The translations under genes and the position numbers were made by a program. A stretch of 64,000 nt of DNA from JACCWP01 sp963785115 (GTDB lineage: Bacteria > Actinomycetota > Actinomycetes > Propionibacteriales > Nocardioidaceae). This document shows, in pieces, positions 8,556-17,282 of this stretch (its first letter is position 1; every line of letters starts with the position of its first letter). The notes beneath the pieces were generated by a model. It saw only the letters and a program-made list of their open reading frames with translations, ran no database searches and was not told where the DNA came from. The DNA is taken from positions 248,001 to 312,000 of the forward strand of contig CAWATY010000031.1 of the NCBI GenBank assembly GCA_963785115.1, given 5' to 3'.

Positions 8556-9264
8556 TCAGGACAGCCGGCGGCCGATGTCTCGCAGCCGGCCGACCTCGGC
8601 GCTCTGTGCGGCGAGCACGTCGGAGGCGATCTCCCCGACCAGCACGTCGGAGCCCTCGCGCAGCACCTCGCGGGCCATCGCGACGGCCCCTTCGTGGTGG
8701 CGGATCATGCCCGCCACGAACAAGACGTCGAACCGGTGCCCCCGGGCCTCCTCGAGAGCCGCCATCTGGTCGGGGCTCAACATCCCGCTCATGCCCATCT
8801 GCAGGTGGTCCTCGACGTCCGCGGCCGTCGGGACGGGCAGGCCGTGGCGGTCGAGCCACCCGGCCATCCCGGTGATCTCGGCGGCCTGCGCGTCGCCGAT
8901 CCGGCGGGCCATCGCCAGCGTCTCGGGGTCCTCGGCCCGCGTCTCGGCCAGCTCGGCCATCTCCACTGCCTGGGCGTGGTGCGGGATCATCTCGGTCAGG
9001 AAGGCCGCGTCGGCGTCGTTCCAGCCGGCCGAGTCGACGGTCGCGTCCGGATCCACCGTCTGGTTCGGGTCGCCCGGCCCGTCGGGTTGCAGGACGGTGC
9101 CCGTTCCCCCGTCGTCGGACTCCTCAGGCTCCGACGCTTCCGCGCCGCCGGCGGCGTCGGCGGCGTCGGGGTCCTCGCCGTTGCCGGCGGACGTGCAGCC
9201 GGTCCCCACGGCGGCGACGAGCAGCGGCGGCGGCGGCGGCCGCCGCGGTCCGCAGTCGTGCCAT
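8556..9264 (-). CDS. DUF305 family lipoprotein, apparent frameshift in signal region
   Basis: Exported DUF305 protein, about 235 aa after repair of the frame. The DUF305 core shows the paired His motifs MIPHHAQAVEMAEL and MIRHHEGAVAMAREV; the family is usually periplasmic or cell-surface and possibly metal-binding. The lipobox reads VGTGC followed by TSAG and a long acidic linker. The natural start appears to be the ATG at 9264 (MARLRTAAAA) behind GGAAGGA, but this is one base out of frame with the lipobox; the frames meet in a GCC/GGC repeat at 9224-9246. The only in-frame start (TTG at 9287) gives an extension without signal-peptide character. So either a sequencing slip or a real frameshift. 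Confidence 0.7.
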
Positions 9265-9358
9265 GCCCGTCCTTCCGCCGGTGACAACCCTTGCCCGTTT
9301 CATCACTCTAGGTGAGGATTGTGCCAGTTCGTCCTGCCGTCCATCGGAAGGCGTCGTG

Positions 9359-10876
9359 ATGCCCCGTCGTCCCCTCCCGTTCGTGCTCGTCGCCGTGGCC
9401 GCCCTCGCGGGCGGGCTGGCCCTCCCGGCTCTCGCGGACGGGGGGCACGATCACGGCGACCCGGTCGTGGGTGAGGCCGCCGACCCCCGTTGCGGGCCGC
9501 AGCAGCGTGACCTCGCCGAGGCCGACGACCGGTTCGACCAGGGCTGCCTGCCCGGCCAGGACATCGCCGCGCTCGACGACAGCGACGCCACCCTGGGCGA
9601 GAACCGGGCGGCGGCGCGCCGGATGACGCTGGTGGCGCACCTCGGCAAGCGCGGCGCGTTCGCGGGCGACGAGGCATTCAACAGCGACCTCGCCTTCCAG
9701 GGCGACTACGCCTACGCGGGCAACTACAACGGCTTCGCCGTCTACGACATCAGTCGGCCCGCCGACCCGCAGCGCGAGACCCAGGTGCTGTGCCCCGGCT
9801 CGCAGAACGACGTGTCGGTTCTGGGCGACGTGCTCGTCCTGAGCACCGACTCGTCCCGCACCGACGACTCGTGCGCGAGCGAGGAGGAGGAGGCGTCTGT
9901 CGAGGGGGCGTGGGAGGGCCTCAAGGTCTTCGACATCAGCGACCCCACCGAGCCGCGGTACGTCGCGTCGGTCGAGACCGACTGCGGGTCGCACACGCAC
10001 ACGCTCGCGCCCAGCCACGACGGGTCGCAGATCTTCGTGTACGTCTCGTCGTACGGGCCCGACGAGGAGTTCCCCGACTGCCTGCCGCCGCACGACCGGA
10101 TCAGCGTGGTCCGGATCCCCGCTGCAGCACCGGAGGACGCGACGCTCGTGGGGACGCCACGGCTCTTCCCCGGCGGCGGCAACCCGGGCAGCGAGACCGA
10201 CGCCGAGACCAGCGGCTGCCACGACATCACCGCCTACCCCAGCAAGGACATCGCCGCGGGTGCCTGCATGGGCGACGGCATCCTGCTCGACATCACCGAC
10301 CGGGCGCACCCCGTCGTCACCGAACGGACCCGCGACCGCACGAACTTCGCGTTCTGGCACTCGGCGACGTTCAACAACGACGGCACCAAGGTGGTCTTCA
10401 CCGACGAGCTCGGCGGCGGCGGCGCACCCACGTGCAACCCCACCGTGGGATCGGTACGCGGGGCCGACGGCATCTACGACATCGTCGAGGGCGAACTGGT
10501 GCTCAAGAGCTACTACAAGCTGCCGCGCACCCAGTCGAACACCGAGAACTGCGTCGCGCACAACGGCTCGCTGATCCCGGTCGAGGGCCGCGACCTGATG
10601 GTCCAGGCCTGGTACCAGGGCGGGATCTCGGTCTTCGACTTCACCAACTCCAGCCGGCCGCGCGAGGTCGCGTGGTTCGACCGCGGACCGGTGGACGCCG
10701 AGGAGCTGGCGATCGGCGGCTCCTGGTCCGCGTACTGGTACAACGGCCGGGTCTACTCCAACGAGATCGCCCGTGGCTTCGACGTGCTGCGGATCGAGCG
10801 TTCGGTCGTGGGCAACGCGGGCACGGTGCGCCTCCCCGGCTTCAACGCGCAGAGCCAGCCGCAGCTTTTCGACTGA
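9359..10876 (+). CDS. secreted LVIVD-repeat beta-propeller-like protein
   Basis: 505 aa with an N-terminal signal peptide (PRRPLPFVLVAVAALAGG, cleavage near ALPALADG). Several repeats of the pattern GxxAYAGNYNGFAVYDIS, WEGLKVFDISDPTEPRYV, ILLDITDRAHPVVTE and GISVFDFTNSSRPREV match LVIVD/choice-of-anchor beta-propeller repeats. Cysteines are spread through the chain (PRCGPQQ, DQGCLPG, VLCPGS, SGCHD), suggesting disulfides in an extracytoplasmic protein. The ATG at 9359 follows GGAAGG; a longer frame upstream is not needed. Divergent from the DUF305 gene. Molecular function unknown. Confidence 0.8.
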   Translation: MPRRPLPFVLVAVAALAGGLALPALADGGHDHGDPVVGEAADPRCGPQQRDLAEADDRFDQGCLPGQDIAALDDSDATLGENRAAARRMTLVAHLGKRGAFAGDEAFNSDLAFQGDYAYAGNYNGFAVYDISRPADPQRETQVLCPGSQNDVSVLGDVLVLSTDSSRTDDSCASEEEEASVEGAWEGLKVFDISDPTEPRYVASVETDCGSHTHTLAPSHDGSQIFVYVSSYGPDEEFPDCLPPHDRISVVRIPAAAPEDATLVGTPRLFPGGGNPGSETDAETSGCHDITAYPSKDIAAGACMGDGILLDITDRAHPVVTERTRDRTNFAFWHSATFNNDGTKVVFTDELGGGGAPTCNPTVGSVRGADGIYDIVEGELVLKSYYKLPRTQSNTENCVAHNGSLIPVEGRDLMVQAWYQGGISVFDFTNSSRPREVAWFDRGPVDAEELAIGGSWSAYWYNGRVYSNEIARGFDVLRIERSVVGNAGTVRLPGFNAQSQPQLFD

Positions 10877-10952
10877 CGGTCATCGACTCCGGTCGGCCGA
10901 TCGTCGACCAAAGGCGCTGGGCCGGGTCGCGGCAGGCCGCCACGATCGATGG

Positions 10953-11627
10953 GTGACCGACCCGACCCGCCGCTACCTGCTCGACGACGAGCGGGGCCGG
11001 TTCGAGGTACGCGTGTCCACCGACGGAACGGCTAACGTCGCCCGGCTGCTCATCGACGGCGAGCAGGTGGCCGAGCAGAAGGTGTGGCGGGTCGGCGACG
11101 CCACCTTGCGCGCCGACGCGCTCGGGGACGCGACGGTGAAGGTCTCCTGGTGGTGGACCGACCGGCCGTACGCGTGCGTCCTGGTCGACAAGCGGGCCGG
11201 CGTGGCAGGCCGGCCGGTGAAGGTGCCCTTCGAGCCCCCACGCGGCACCCGGGCGCACCGCACCTGGCAGCTGCAGCAGGACCACGCCGGGCTCTACGCC
11301 TCGCGCCACGTCGCGATCGCCGTGGCCAGGACGCTCGGCGCCCTGCTCGGGATCAGCGCGCTGCTCGTGGCGCTGCTCCCCCGCGTCGATCTGTCCTGGC
11401 TGCCTCGTCCCGACCTCGGCAAACCCTCGTGGTGGCCCGACGTCTCGCTGTGGGGCTGGCTGCCCGACGTCGATCTCGCGGCGCCCGAGTGGCTGCGGCC
11501 GGTACTGCGGTCGGCGAAGTTCTGGGTGCCGGTGCTGGTCGCGATTGTGGTCGCTGCCAACGAGTACGAACGCCGCCGCAAGCAGACGGACTCCGAACCG
11601 CCCGACAAGAACCCGCCCGGCTCCTGA
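10953..11627 (+). CDS. tryptophan-rich membrane protein of unknown function
   Basis: 224 aa, starting with GTG at 10953. The N-terminal 100 residues look like a small cytoplasmic beta-rich domain (RFEVRVSTDGTANVARLLIDG). Two hydrophobic segments follow: VARTLGALLGISALLVALL around residues 125-145 and WVPVLVAIVVAA near 195. Between them is a Trp/Asp/Pro-rich loop with near repeats (LSWLPRPDLG, WWPDVSLWGWLPDVDL). The C-terminus is short, basic then acidic. I do not recognise a family. It follows the LVIVD gene by 76 nt on the same strand and converges on the DUF1697 gene. Confidence 0.65.
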   Translation: MTDPTRRYLLDDERGRFEVRVSTDGTANVARLLIDGEQVAEQKVWRVGDATLRADALGDATVKVSWWWTDRPYACVLVDKRAGVAGRPVKVPFEPPRGTRAHRTWQLQQDHAGLYASRHVAIAVARTLGALLGISALLVALLPRVDLSWLPRPDLGKPSWWPDVSLWGWLPDVDLAAPEWLRPVLRSAKFWVPVLVAIVVAANEYERRRKQTDSEPPDKNPPGS

Positions 11628-11643
11628 GGTCGCCCCGAGCCGC

Positions 11644-12186
11644 TCAGTCGCGGGTCATCTCGACCAGGGCGGCCAGCGTGCGCCAGTTGCGCGCGGTGGC
11701 GTCGACGCCGAGGCGCTTGCCGCGGATCACCCGGTCGGCCTTGCTCCCGTGCACGCCGTTGGCGTAGTGCACGACCACCTCCTCGCCCTTGGCGGCGACG
11801 GCGTCGGGACCGATGTCGGCGGCCAGCAGCGACTCGATGGCGGTCGGGTCCGGCTTGCCGGACAGGTGCCAGACCTGCACCAGCTTGGGCTCGGCGGCCG
11901 CCGCCTCGGGGAACGGGTCCCAGTCGAGCACGGCGGCCAGCTGCTTCGGCGTACGCACGATGACGGGTGTGTCGACGTCGAATCCCTCGGCGACGACCCG
12001 GCGCACCGTCTCGGCCACCTTGGCGGCGCTGCGGTGCGACGAGCGGGTGACGACGTTGCCGCTCTGCACGTACGTGCGCACGTCGTCGAAGCCGGCCTCG
12101 GTCAGCGCCTCCCGCAGCAGCGGCATGTTGACCTTGTTGCGCGCCCCGAGGTTGATCCCGCGCAGCAGCGACACCCACACGGCCAT
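11644..12186 (-). CDS. DUF1697 family protein
   Basis: 180 aa. The start MAVWVSLLRGINLGARNKV and the segment DDVRTYVQSGNVV are diagnostic of DUF1697, a small cytoplasmic family of unknown function; the KLG.D.TARNWRT segment near the C-terminus is also typical. It lies 9 nt downstream of cimA on the same strand, so it may be co-transcribed, but nothing ties it to branched-chain amino acids. Confidence 0.88.
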   Translation of the reverse strand: MAVWVSLLRGINLGARNKVNMPLLREALTEAGFDDVRTYVQSGNVVTRSSHRSAAKVAETVRRVVAEGFDVDTPVIVRTPKQLAAVLDWDPFPEAAAAEPKLVQVWHLSGKPDPTAIESLLAADIGPDAVAAKGEEVVVHYANGVHGSKADRVIRGKRLGVDATARNWRTLAALVEMTRD

Positions 12187-12195
12187 GGCGGGAGG

Positions 12196-13767
12196 TTAGC
12201 GGCGCCGCCACAAGCCGTACGTGACGGCATCACGCAGCGCCTCCCAGGAGGCCTCGATGATGTTGTGTCCGACGCCGACGGTGACCCAGGCGTCCTCGCC
12301 GTCGGTGGTCTGGATCAGCACCCGGATCACCGCGTCGGTGCCGTGGCCCTGGTCGAGGATCCGGACCCGGTAGTCGATCAGCTCGAAGCCGGCCACCTGT
12401 GGGTAGGCCTTGCCGATCGCCTGCCGCAGCGCCTCGTCGAGGGCGTTGACGGGACCGTTGCCCTCGCCGGTGACCACGACCCGCTCGCCCCCGGCGCGCA
12501 GCTTGACCGTGGCCTCCGACACGGCCTCGGCGGCAGGTGACGACTCGGTGAGGACGCGCCACGACTCGACCTCGAAGTAGCCGGGTCGCTCGCCCTCGAC
12601 CTCCTCGGCCAGCAGCAGCTCGAACGACGCGTCGGCCGCCTCGAACGTGTAGCCCTGCTGTTCCATCTGCTTGACCCGGTCGGTCACTCTGGTGACGAGC
12701 TCGCGGTCACCAGTGAGGTCGAAGCCGAGCTCCTTGCCCTTCAGCTCGATGCTCGCGCGACCCGCCATCTCCGAGACCAGCAGCCGCATGTCGTTGCCCA
12801 CGAGGGCGGGGTCGGTGTGCTGGTAGAGATCGGGATCGACCTTGATCGCGCTGGCGTGCAGGCCGGCCTTGTGCGCGAAGGCCGACACACCGACGTAGGG
12901 CTGGCGCGACGACGGAGGCACGTTGGTGACCTCCGCGATGGCGTGCGCTAGCCGGGTCGCGTCGGCCAGTGCCCCCGGCGGCAGCACCCGCCGACCCTGC
13001 TTGAGCTCGAGGTTCGCGACGACCGCCAGCAGGTCGGCGTTGCCGGTGCGCTCGCCGTATCCGTTGACCGTGCCCTGCACGTGGCTGGCTCCGGCGTCGA
13101 CCGCGGCCAGGGTGTTGGCCACCGCGCAGCCCGTGTCGTTGTGGCAGTGGATGCCGAGCCGGGCACCGGTGCTGGCGAGCACGTCGGTGACGGTCCGCTC
13201 CACCTGCGGGGGGAGCATGCCGCCGTTGGTGTCGCAGAGCACGACGACCTCGGCACCGGCGCTCGCCGCGGTCGTCACCACCTCGAGCGCGTACGTCCGG
13301 TCGTCGGCGTAGCCGTCGAAGAAGTGCTCGAGGTCGACGAACACGCGCTGCCCCTCGGCACGCAGGTGCTCGACGGTGTCGCGCACCATGGCGAGGTTCT
13401 CGTCGACGGTCGTACGTAGCGCACGCTCGACGTGCCCGACGTGACTCTTGGCCACCAGACAGACGACCGAGGCGCCCGACTCGCGGAGCGCGGCCACCTG
13501 GGGGTCGGTGCCGGCCGAGCCGTTCGGGCGACGGGTGGCACCGAAGGCCGTCAGGGTGGCCTGCTTGAGGTCGAGGTCGGTCTGTGCCCGGGCGAAGAAC
13601 TCGGTGTCCTTCGGCACGGCACCGGGCCAGCCGCCCTCCACGTACCCCACGCCGAGCTCGTCGAGGTGCCGGGCGATGCCGAGCTTGTCAGCGACCGACA
13701 GGTTGAGTCCCTCCTGCTGGGCGCCGTCGCGCAGGGTGGTGTCGTACACGTGCAACGAGTCGGACAT
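12196..13767 (-). CDS. cimA: citramalate synthase
   Basis: 523-aa DRE-TIM metallolyase of the isopropylmalate/homocitrate synthase group. It condenses pyruvate with acetyl-CoA to (R)-citramalate, the threonine-independent entry to isoleucine. YDTTLRDGAQQEGLNLS is the catalytic DTTLRDG motif; LGIHCHNDTGCAVANTLAAV holds the metal-binding HxH; NGYGERTGNADLLAVV follows. The C-terminal third is the regulatory LeuA-dimer domain, ending with the DAWVTVGVG segment typical of the long CimA type rather than LeuA. Transcription comes through the Ile-rich leader and terminator at 13792-13916, which supports an isoleucine role. An assignment as homocitrate synthase is less likely. Confidence 0.9.
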   Translation of the reverse strand: MSDSLHVYDTTLRDGAQQEGLNLSVADKLGIARHLDELGVGYVEGGWPGAVPKDTEFFARAQTDLDLKQATLTAFGATRRPNGSAGTDPQVAALRESGASVVCLVAKSHVGHVERALRTTVDENLAMVRDTVEHLRAEGQRVFVDLEHFFDGYADDRTYALEVVTTAASAGAEVVVLCDTNGGMLPPQVERTVTDVLASTGARLGIHCHNDTGCAVANTLAAVDAGASHVQGTVNGYGERTGNADLLAVVANLELKQGRRVLPPGALADATRLAHAIAEVTNVPPSSRQPYVGVSAFAHKAGLHASAIKVDPDLYQHTDPALVGNDMRLLVSEMAGRASIELKGKELGFDLTGDRELVTRVTDRVKQMEQQGYTFEAADASFELLLAEEVEGERPGYFEVESWRVLTESSPAAEAVSEATVKLRAGGERVVVTGEGNGPVNALDEALRQAIGKAYPQVAGFELIDYRVRILDQGHGTDAVIRVLIQTTDGEDAWVTVGVGHNIIEASWEALRDAVTYGLWRRR

Positions 13768-13791
13768 CGTGGACTCCGGGTCGAGGGCAAC

Positions 13792-13819
13792 AAAAAACCT
13801 CTCGTGGGAACGAGAGGTT
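13792..13819 (-). terminator. cimA attenuator terminator
   Basis: On the minus strand AACCTCTCG, a 6-nt loop and CGAGAGGTT form a perfect 9-bp stem followed by TTTTTTGTT, a textbook intrinsic terminator. It sits 24 nt before the cimA start codon and downstream of the leader peptide. A second stem, GCGCGCC/GGCGCGC (13821-13827 with 13842-13848), lies between leader stop and terminator. Confidence 0.88.
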
Positions 13820-13847
13820 CGCGCGCCGGCCGGTGAGGGCAGGCGCG

Positions 13848-13916
13848 CTAGACGATGATGATCGCGGTGCTGATGGCGGTGCTGATCGCGCAGCAGCTGC
13901 GCTGGTACGTCGTCAC
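13848..13916 (-). CDS. leader peptide of the cimA attenuator
   Basis: 22-residue ORF from GTG (13914-13916) to TAG (13848-13850). It contains five Ile codons, the last three consecutive and followed by Val and stop (ends TAIIIV). An Ile-codon run just before a hairpin and an intrinsic terminator is the design of ribosome-mediated attenuation: with scarce charged tRNA-Ile the ribosome stalls and the terminator is avoided. No strong Shine-Dalgarno is seen before the GTG, and I could not draw a convincing antiterminator stem. The amino acid matches the end product of the citramalate route. Confidence 0.75.
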   Translation of the reverse strand: MTTYQRSCCAISTAISTAIIIV

Positions 13917-13991
13917 GCCATCAGCATGCCACGGATGTCCGCCGAACGGGACAGCAGTTCTGGCATCCGGTCACCCGCAGCCTCCCTGGTG

Positions 13992-14534
13992 TTACGGGGA
14001 GCCGACCAGCAGGTCGCGCACCGGCTCCGGCTCCCCGACACTCGTCGCCGACGTACCGCGCCGGACGAACTCGGCGCCCGGCGGCCAGGTGGTGACGAAC
14101 TGGTCGCCGGTGGCGTCGTCGTAGCGCAGGTAGGACACGTGTTCGACGTCGATGCCGAACAGGTGGAACCGCCCCGGCTCCGGCCGCCAGCCGAGGTGCT
14201 CGTGCACCGCCGCGGCGTAGTGACGCTGCACGGCGGGCTGCTGCTCGTCGCGGGCCCGCCCGCGAACCTTGAGCTCACCGTCGCCGCCGTCGCGACCGGT
14301 CACGATCCCGTGCACCAGCACCCGCGGGTCCCGAAGCAGGTCAGCCGCCTTGTGCGAGCCCCACAGCATCGACAGCAACAGGTCGCCCTCCATCAGGTAG
14401 GGCTCCACCGGGCTCAACCGGGGCGTGCCGTCGCGCCTGATGGTGACGACCAGCAGCACGCCGGGGTCGATCAGGCGAACCCTGGCCACAGCTGCCAGCC
14501 GGGGCTGTCGGAGTTCGAGCTCGCACCAGCGCAT
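13992..14534 (-). CDS. pyridoxamine 5'-phosphate oxidase-fold (FMN-binding split barrel) protein
   Basis: 180 aa. VLLVVTIRRDGTPRLSPVEPYLMEGDLLLSM is cut here into its recognisable parts: TIRRDGTPRLSPV (beta hairpin of the split barrel) and GDLLLSMLWGSHKAADLLRDPRV, typical of FMN/F420-dependent PNPOx-like proteins. Such actinobacterial proteins act as F420- or FMN-dependent reductases or heme-degrading relatives; the specific reaction is unknown. The gene is 42 nt downstream of the kinase gene and upstream of the cimA leader, all on the minus strand. Confidence 0.8.
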   Translation of the reverse strand: MRWCELELRQPRLAAVARVRLIDPGVLLVVTIRRDGTPRLSPVEPYLMEGDLLLSMLWGSHKAADLLRDPRVLVHGIVTGRDGGDGELKVRGRARDEQQPAVQRHYAAAVHEHLGWRPEPGRFHLFGIDVEHVSYLRYDDATGDQFVTTWPPGAEFVRRGTSATSVGEPEPVRDLLVGSP

Positions 14535-14576
14535 GGTGCTGTCCTACCGGGCGGCGCCGACATCGCCGCGGACCGG

Positions 14577-16178
14577 TCAGAGCGGGGGGCCGCTCGCGGG
14601 GAACCAGAAGGTACCGACGCCCTGCACGAGGGCAATCGTGCCGGCCACCGCGGCGGCGAGGACCCACAGCACGGCGATCGCCCACACCCCTGCCCGGGCC
14701 CCCTTGTCGACGGCTCGGTGGGTGGGGCGGTGCAGCACGTGCCCGCCCGGCCCGCGCCACAGGACCAGCGCGAACGCCACGGCGCCGAGCCACACCAGCG
14801 TGCGCGTCCGCACGCCGCCGAGGCTCAGCAGTCCGTCGACCAGCCCGGCGGCGAGCAGGGCGGAGCCGACCAGGATCGTCGCGTGCGCGACGCCGGCCGC
14901 CACGTGCCACGGGGCCTGCACGGTGGCGACCGCGCGATCGCCGCGTCGCACCCCACGCAGCGAGCGACGTCGGCGGATCGCCTCGACCGCGCGGTGCCAG
15001 GTCACCAGCCCACCCACCCCGAGCCAGGCCGCACCGGCCGCGACGTAGGGGGCGGCCGCGAACAGGGCCACCGCCCAGGCGGCCGTGAGAGTCCACAGGC
15101 CGAGCCATGCCAGCCGCTCGCCGAGCGCACGCTGGCGCGCCGGCGCCGGCGCCGGGCCCAGCGGCTGGCTGTCGTACGGGGCGTCGGGGTGGGCGACGTC
15201 CAGCCCGCCCGGACCGACCGGCGACCACGCGGGGCGGGGAGCGGACTCGGGCAGCACCGCGGTGGGCGGTCGGAGGGCCATCGAGGCGCCGGGCACCGCG
15301 GGGGCAGCGTCGGGTGCCACCGGAGCGACCCGCGGCGCCTCGGGCGCCGCGGGGACGTGCACGGTGGCCGCACCACCGGCCGAGCCGGCGAGCCAGCCCG
15401 CGAGCACCATGGCCGGGGGCCGTGCCCGCGGGTCGGCGTCGAGGCACGGGATCAACAGCTCGCGCAGCTCGGCGGGCACACCTTCCAGGTCGTACGCGTT
15501 GCGTCGCACCCGGTCGAGCAGCACCGATTGCGGACCCTTGCCGAACGGGCTGCTGCCCCGACAGGCGAACGCGACTGTGGTCGCCCAGGAGTGCACGTCG
15601 GTCGCCGGGCCGGGCTCCTGCCCGAGTGCGATCTCCGGGCTCAGGTAGGCCGGGGTGCCCATCATCCAGCCGGTCATCGTCACGGCGGCGTCCTCCGCCG
15701 CGCGGGCCAGGCCGAAGTCGATGAGGACCGGGTCGTGGTCCTCGAGCAGCACGTTGGACGGCTTCACGTCGCGGTGCACCACGCCGACGGCGTGCACCGC
15801 GGCCAGCGCCTCGGCGAGACCGCCGGCGAGCCGCAGGACGAGCTGGCCCTGCAGCGGCCCGTACTCGTGCACGTAGCCGGACAGCGCGAGCCCCGGGACG
15901 AACCGGGTGACGACGTACGGCGTAGGCCCCCACGGGTCGGCGTCGAGGAACTCCGCGACCCGCGGGCTGCGCACCCGCTGCAAGGCGGCGACCTCACGGG
16001 CCAGCCGCGCCCGACCCTCCTTGTCGCCCACCACGTGCGGGCGGAGCACCTTCAGCGCCACCCGCGCACCGTCCGGCCCGGTGGCGAGGTGGACGACGCC
16101 CATGCCGCCCTCGCCGATGCTGCGCAGCAGCCGGTATCGGCCGAGCACGGCCGGTCCCTGCGCTGGGGCGGAAGTCAC
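14577..16178 (-). CDS. membrane-anchored serine/threonine protein kinase
   Basis: 533 aa. N-terminal Hanks-type kinase domain (about residues 10-270): glycine loop GEGGMGVVHLA, VALKVL lysine, catalytic loop HRDVKPSNVLL, DFGLA, and GTPAYLSPE. A Pro/Ala-rich linker follows (270-345), then a C-terminal part with several hydrophobic helices (for example LWTLTAAWAVALFAAAPYVA and VWAIAVLWVLAAAVAGTIAL). There are no PASTA repeats, so this is not a PknB-type sensor; the multi-pass tail resembles other actinobacterial kinases with DUF-like membrane ends. Targets unknown. It lies 21 nt downstream of ilvE on the same strand. Confidence 0.93.
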   Translation of the reverse strand: MTSAPAQGPAVLGRYRLLRSIGEGGMGVVHLATGPDGARVALKVLRPHVVGDKEGRARLAREVAALQRVRSPRVAEFLDADPWGPTPYVVTRFVPGLALSGYVHEYGPLQGQLVLRLAGGLAEALAAVHAVGVVHRDVKPSNVLLEDHDPVLIDFGLARAAEDAAVTMTGWMMGTPAYLSPEIALGQEPGPATDVHSWATTVAFACRGSSPFGKGPQSVLLDRVRRNAYDLEGVPAELRELLIPCLDADPRARPPAMVLAGWLAGSAGGAATVHVPAAPEAPRVAPVAPDAAPAVPGASMALRPPTAVLPESAPRPAWSPVGPGGLDVAHPDAPYDSQPLGPAPAPARQRALGERLAWLGLWTLTAAWAVALFAAAPYVAAGAAWLGVGGLVTWHRAVEAIRRRRSLRGVRRGDRAVATVQAPWHVAAGVAHATILVGSALLAAGLVDGLLSLGGVRTRTLVWLGAVAFALVLWRGPGGHVLHRPTHRAVDKGARAGVWAIAVLWVLAAAVAGTIALVQGVGTFWFPASGPPL

Positions 16179-16199
16179 CGAAACAGGGTAGGCGGCGCG

Positions 16200-17282
16200 T
16201 CAGGCGATGCGGTGCATCCAGCCGCGGTTGTCGGGTGCCCTTCCGTACTGGATGTCGACCAGCGCCTGCCGCACCCCGGCGGTCACCGGGCCGGCGTTGC
16301 CCCCATGGGCAGCGGCGCTGTCGGCCTCGCCCTCGGGCCAGACCAACCTGCCCACCGGCGTCACCACCGCGGCCGTGCCGCACGCGAAGACCTCGCTGAT
16401 CTCACCGTTGGCGACGCCCTCGCGCCACTCGTCGACGTCGACCCGCCGCTCCTCGACCTTGTGCCCGGAGTCGTCGAGCAGGGTCAGGACCGAGTCGCGG
16501 GTGACGCCCTCGAGGATCGAGTCGTTGAGCTCCGGAGTCACCACGGTGCCGTCGGGACGCACGAAGAACAGGTTCATTCCCCCCAGCTCCTCGATGTAGC
16601 GCCGCTCGGCGCCGTCGAGGAAGACCACCTGGGCGCAGCCGTGGGCCAGCGCCTCCTGCTGCGGGCGGAGGCTGGCCGCGTAGTTGCCGCCGCACTTGGC
16701 CGCACCGGTGCCGCCGGGTCCCGCCCGGGTGTACTCCTCGGACAGCCACAGCGAGACGGGCTTCAGACCCCCGGGGAAGTACGGACCCGCCGGCGACGCG
16801 ATCACGCAGTACGTCACGTGCTGGGCCGGCCGCACGCCGAGGAACACCTCGGAGGCGTACATGAACGGCCGCAGGTAGAGGCTCGTCTCGGCCGCCTGCG
16901 GCACCCACGCGAGGTCGGTGCGCACCAGCGTGTCGATGGTCTCGAGGAACAGCTCGGTCGGCAGCTCCGGCAGCGCCATCCGGCGCGCCGAGCGCTGGAT
17001 GCGCGCGGCGTTGACCTCCGGCCGGAACGTCCACACCGATCCGTCGGCGTGGGCGTAGGCCTTCATGCCCTCGAAGATCTCCTGCGCGTAGTGCAGGACC
17101 GCGGTCGCGGGGTCGAGGCTGAGCGGTCCGTACGGCTGCACCCGCACGTCGTGCCAGCCGTCGTCGGGGGTCCACTCCGCCAGCACCATGTGGTCGGTGA
17201 AGTGCAGGCCGAACCCCGGATCGGACAGGATCTCCGCTCGCCGGGCCTCGCCGACCGGGTGCGGGTGGGGCACGATCTTCAT
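16200..17282 (-). CDS. ilvE: branched-chain amino acid aminotransferase
   Basis: 360-aa fold-type IV PLP enzyme that transaminates the 2-oxo acids of Val, Leu and Ile with glutamate. The PLP lysine is in GTGAAKCGGNYAAS; LQPYGPLSLDP-like and IFEGMKAYAHADG segments match the long (eukaryotic/actinobacterial) BCAT type; the C-terminal GTAAVVTPVG binds cofactor phosphate. Its ATG overlaps the leuB stop by 4 nt (ATGA), so the two are translated as a pair. It completes the pathway encoded around it (ilvBNC, leuB, cimA, ilvD). Confidence 0.95.
   Translation of the reverse strand: MKIVPHPHPVGEARRAEILSDPGFGLHFTDHMVLAEWTPDDGWHDVRVQPYGPLSLDPATAVLHYAQEIFEGMKAYAHADGSVWTFRPEVNAARIQRSARRMALPELPTELFLETIDTLVRTDLAWVPQAAETSLYLRPFMYASEVFLGVRPAQHVTYCVIASPAGPYFPGGLKPVSLWLSEEYTRAGPGGTGAAKCGGNYAASLRPQQEALAHGCAQVVFLDGAERRYIEELGGMNLFFVRPDGTVVTPELNDSILEGVTRDSVLTLLDDSGHKVEERRVDVDEWREGVANGEISEVFACGTAAVVTPVGRLVWPEGEADSAAAHGGNAGPVTAGVRQALVDIQYGRAPDNRGWMHRIA

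Noticed and set aside
13780..13920. Metabolite riboswitch upstream of cimA
   Set aside because: The region is only about 130 nt and is fully explained by a leader peptide and terminator; no known riboswitch core seen.
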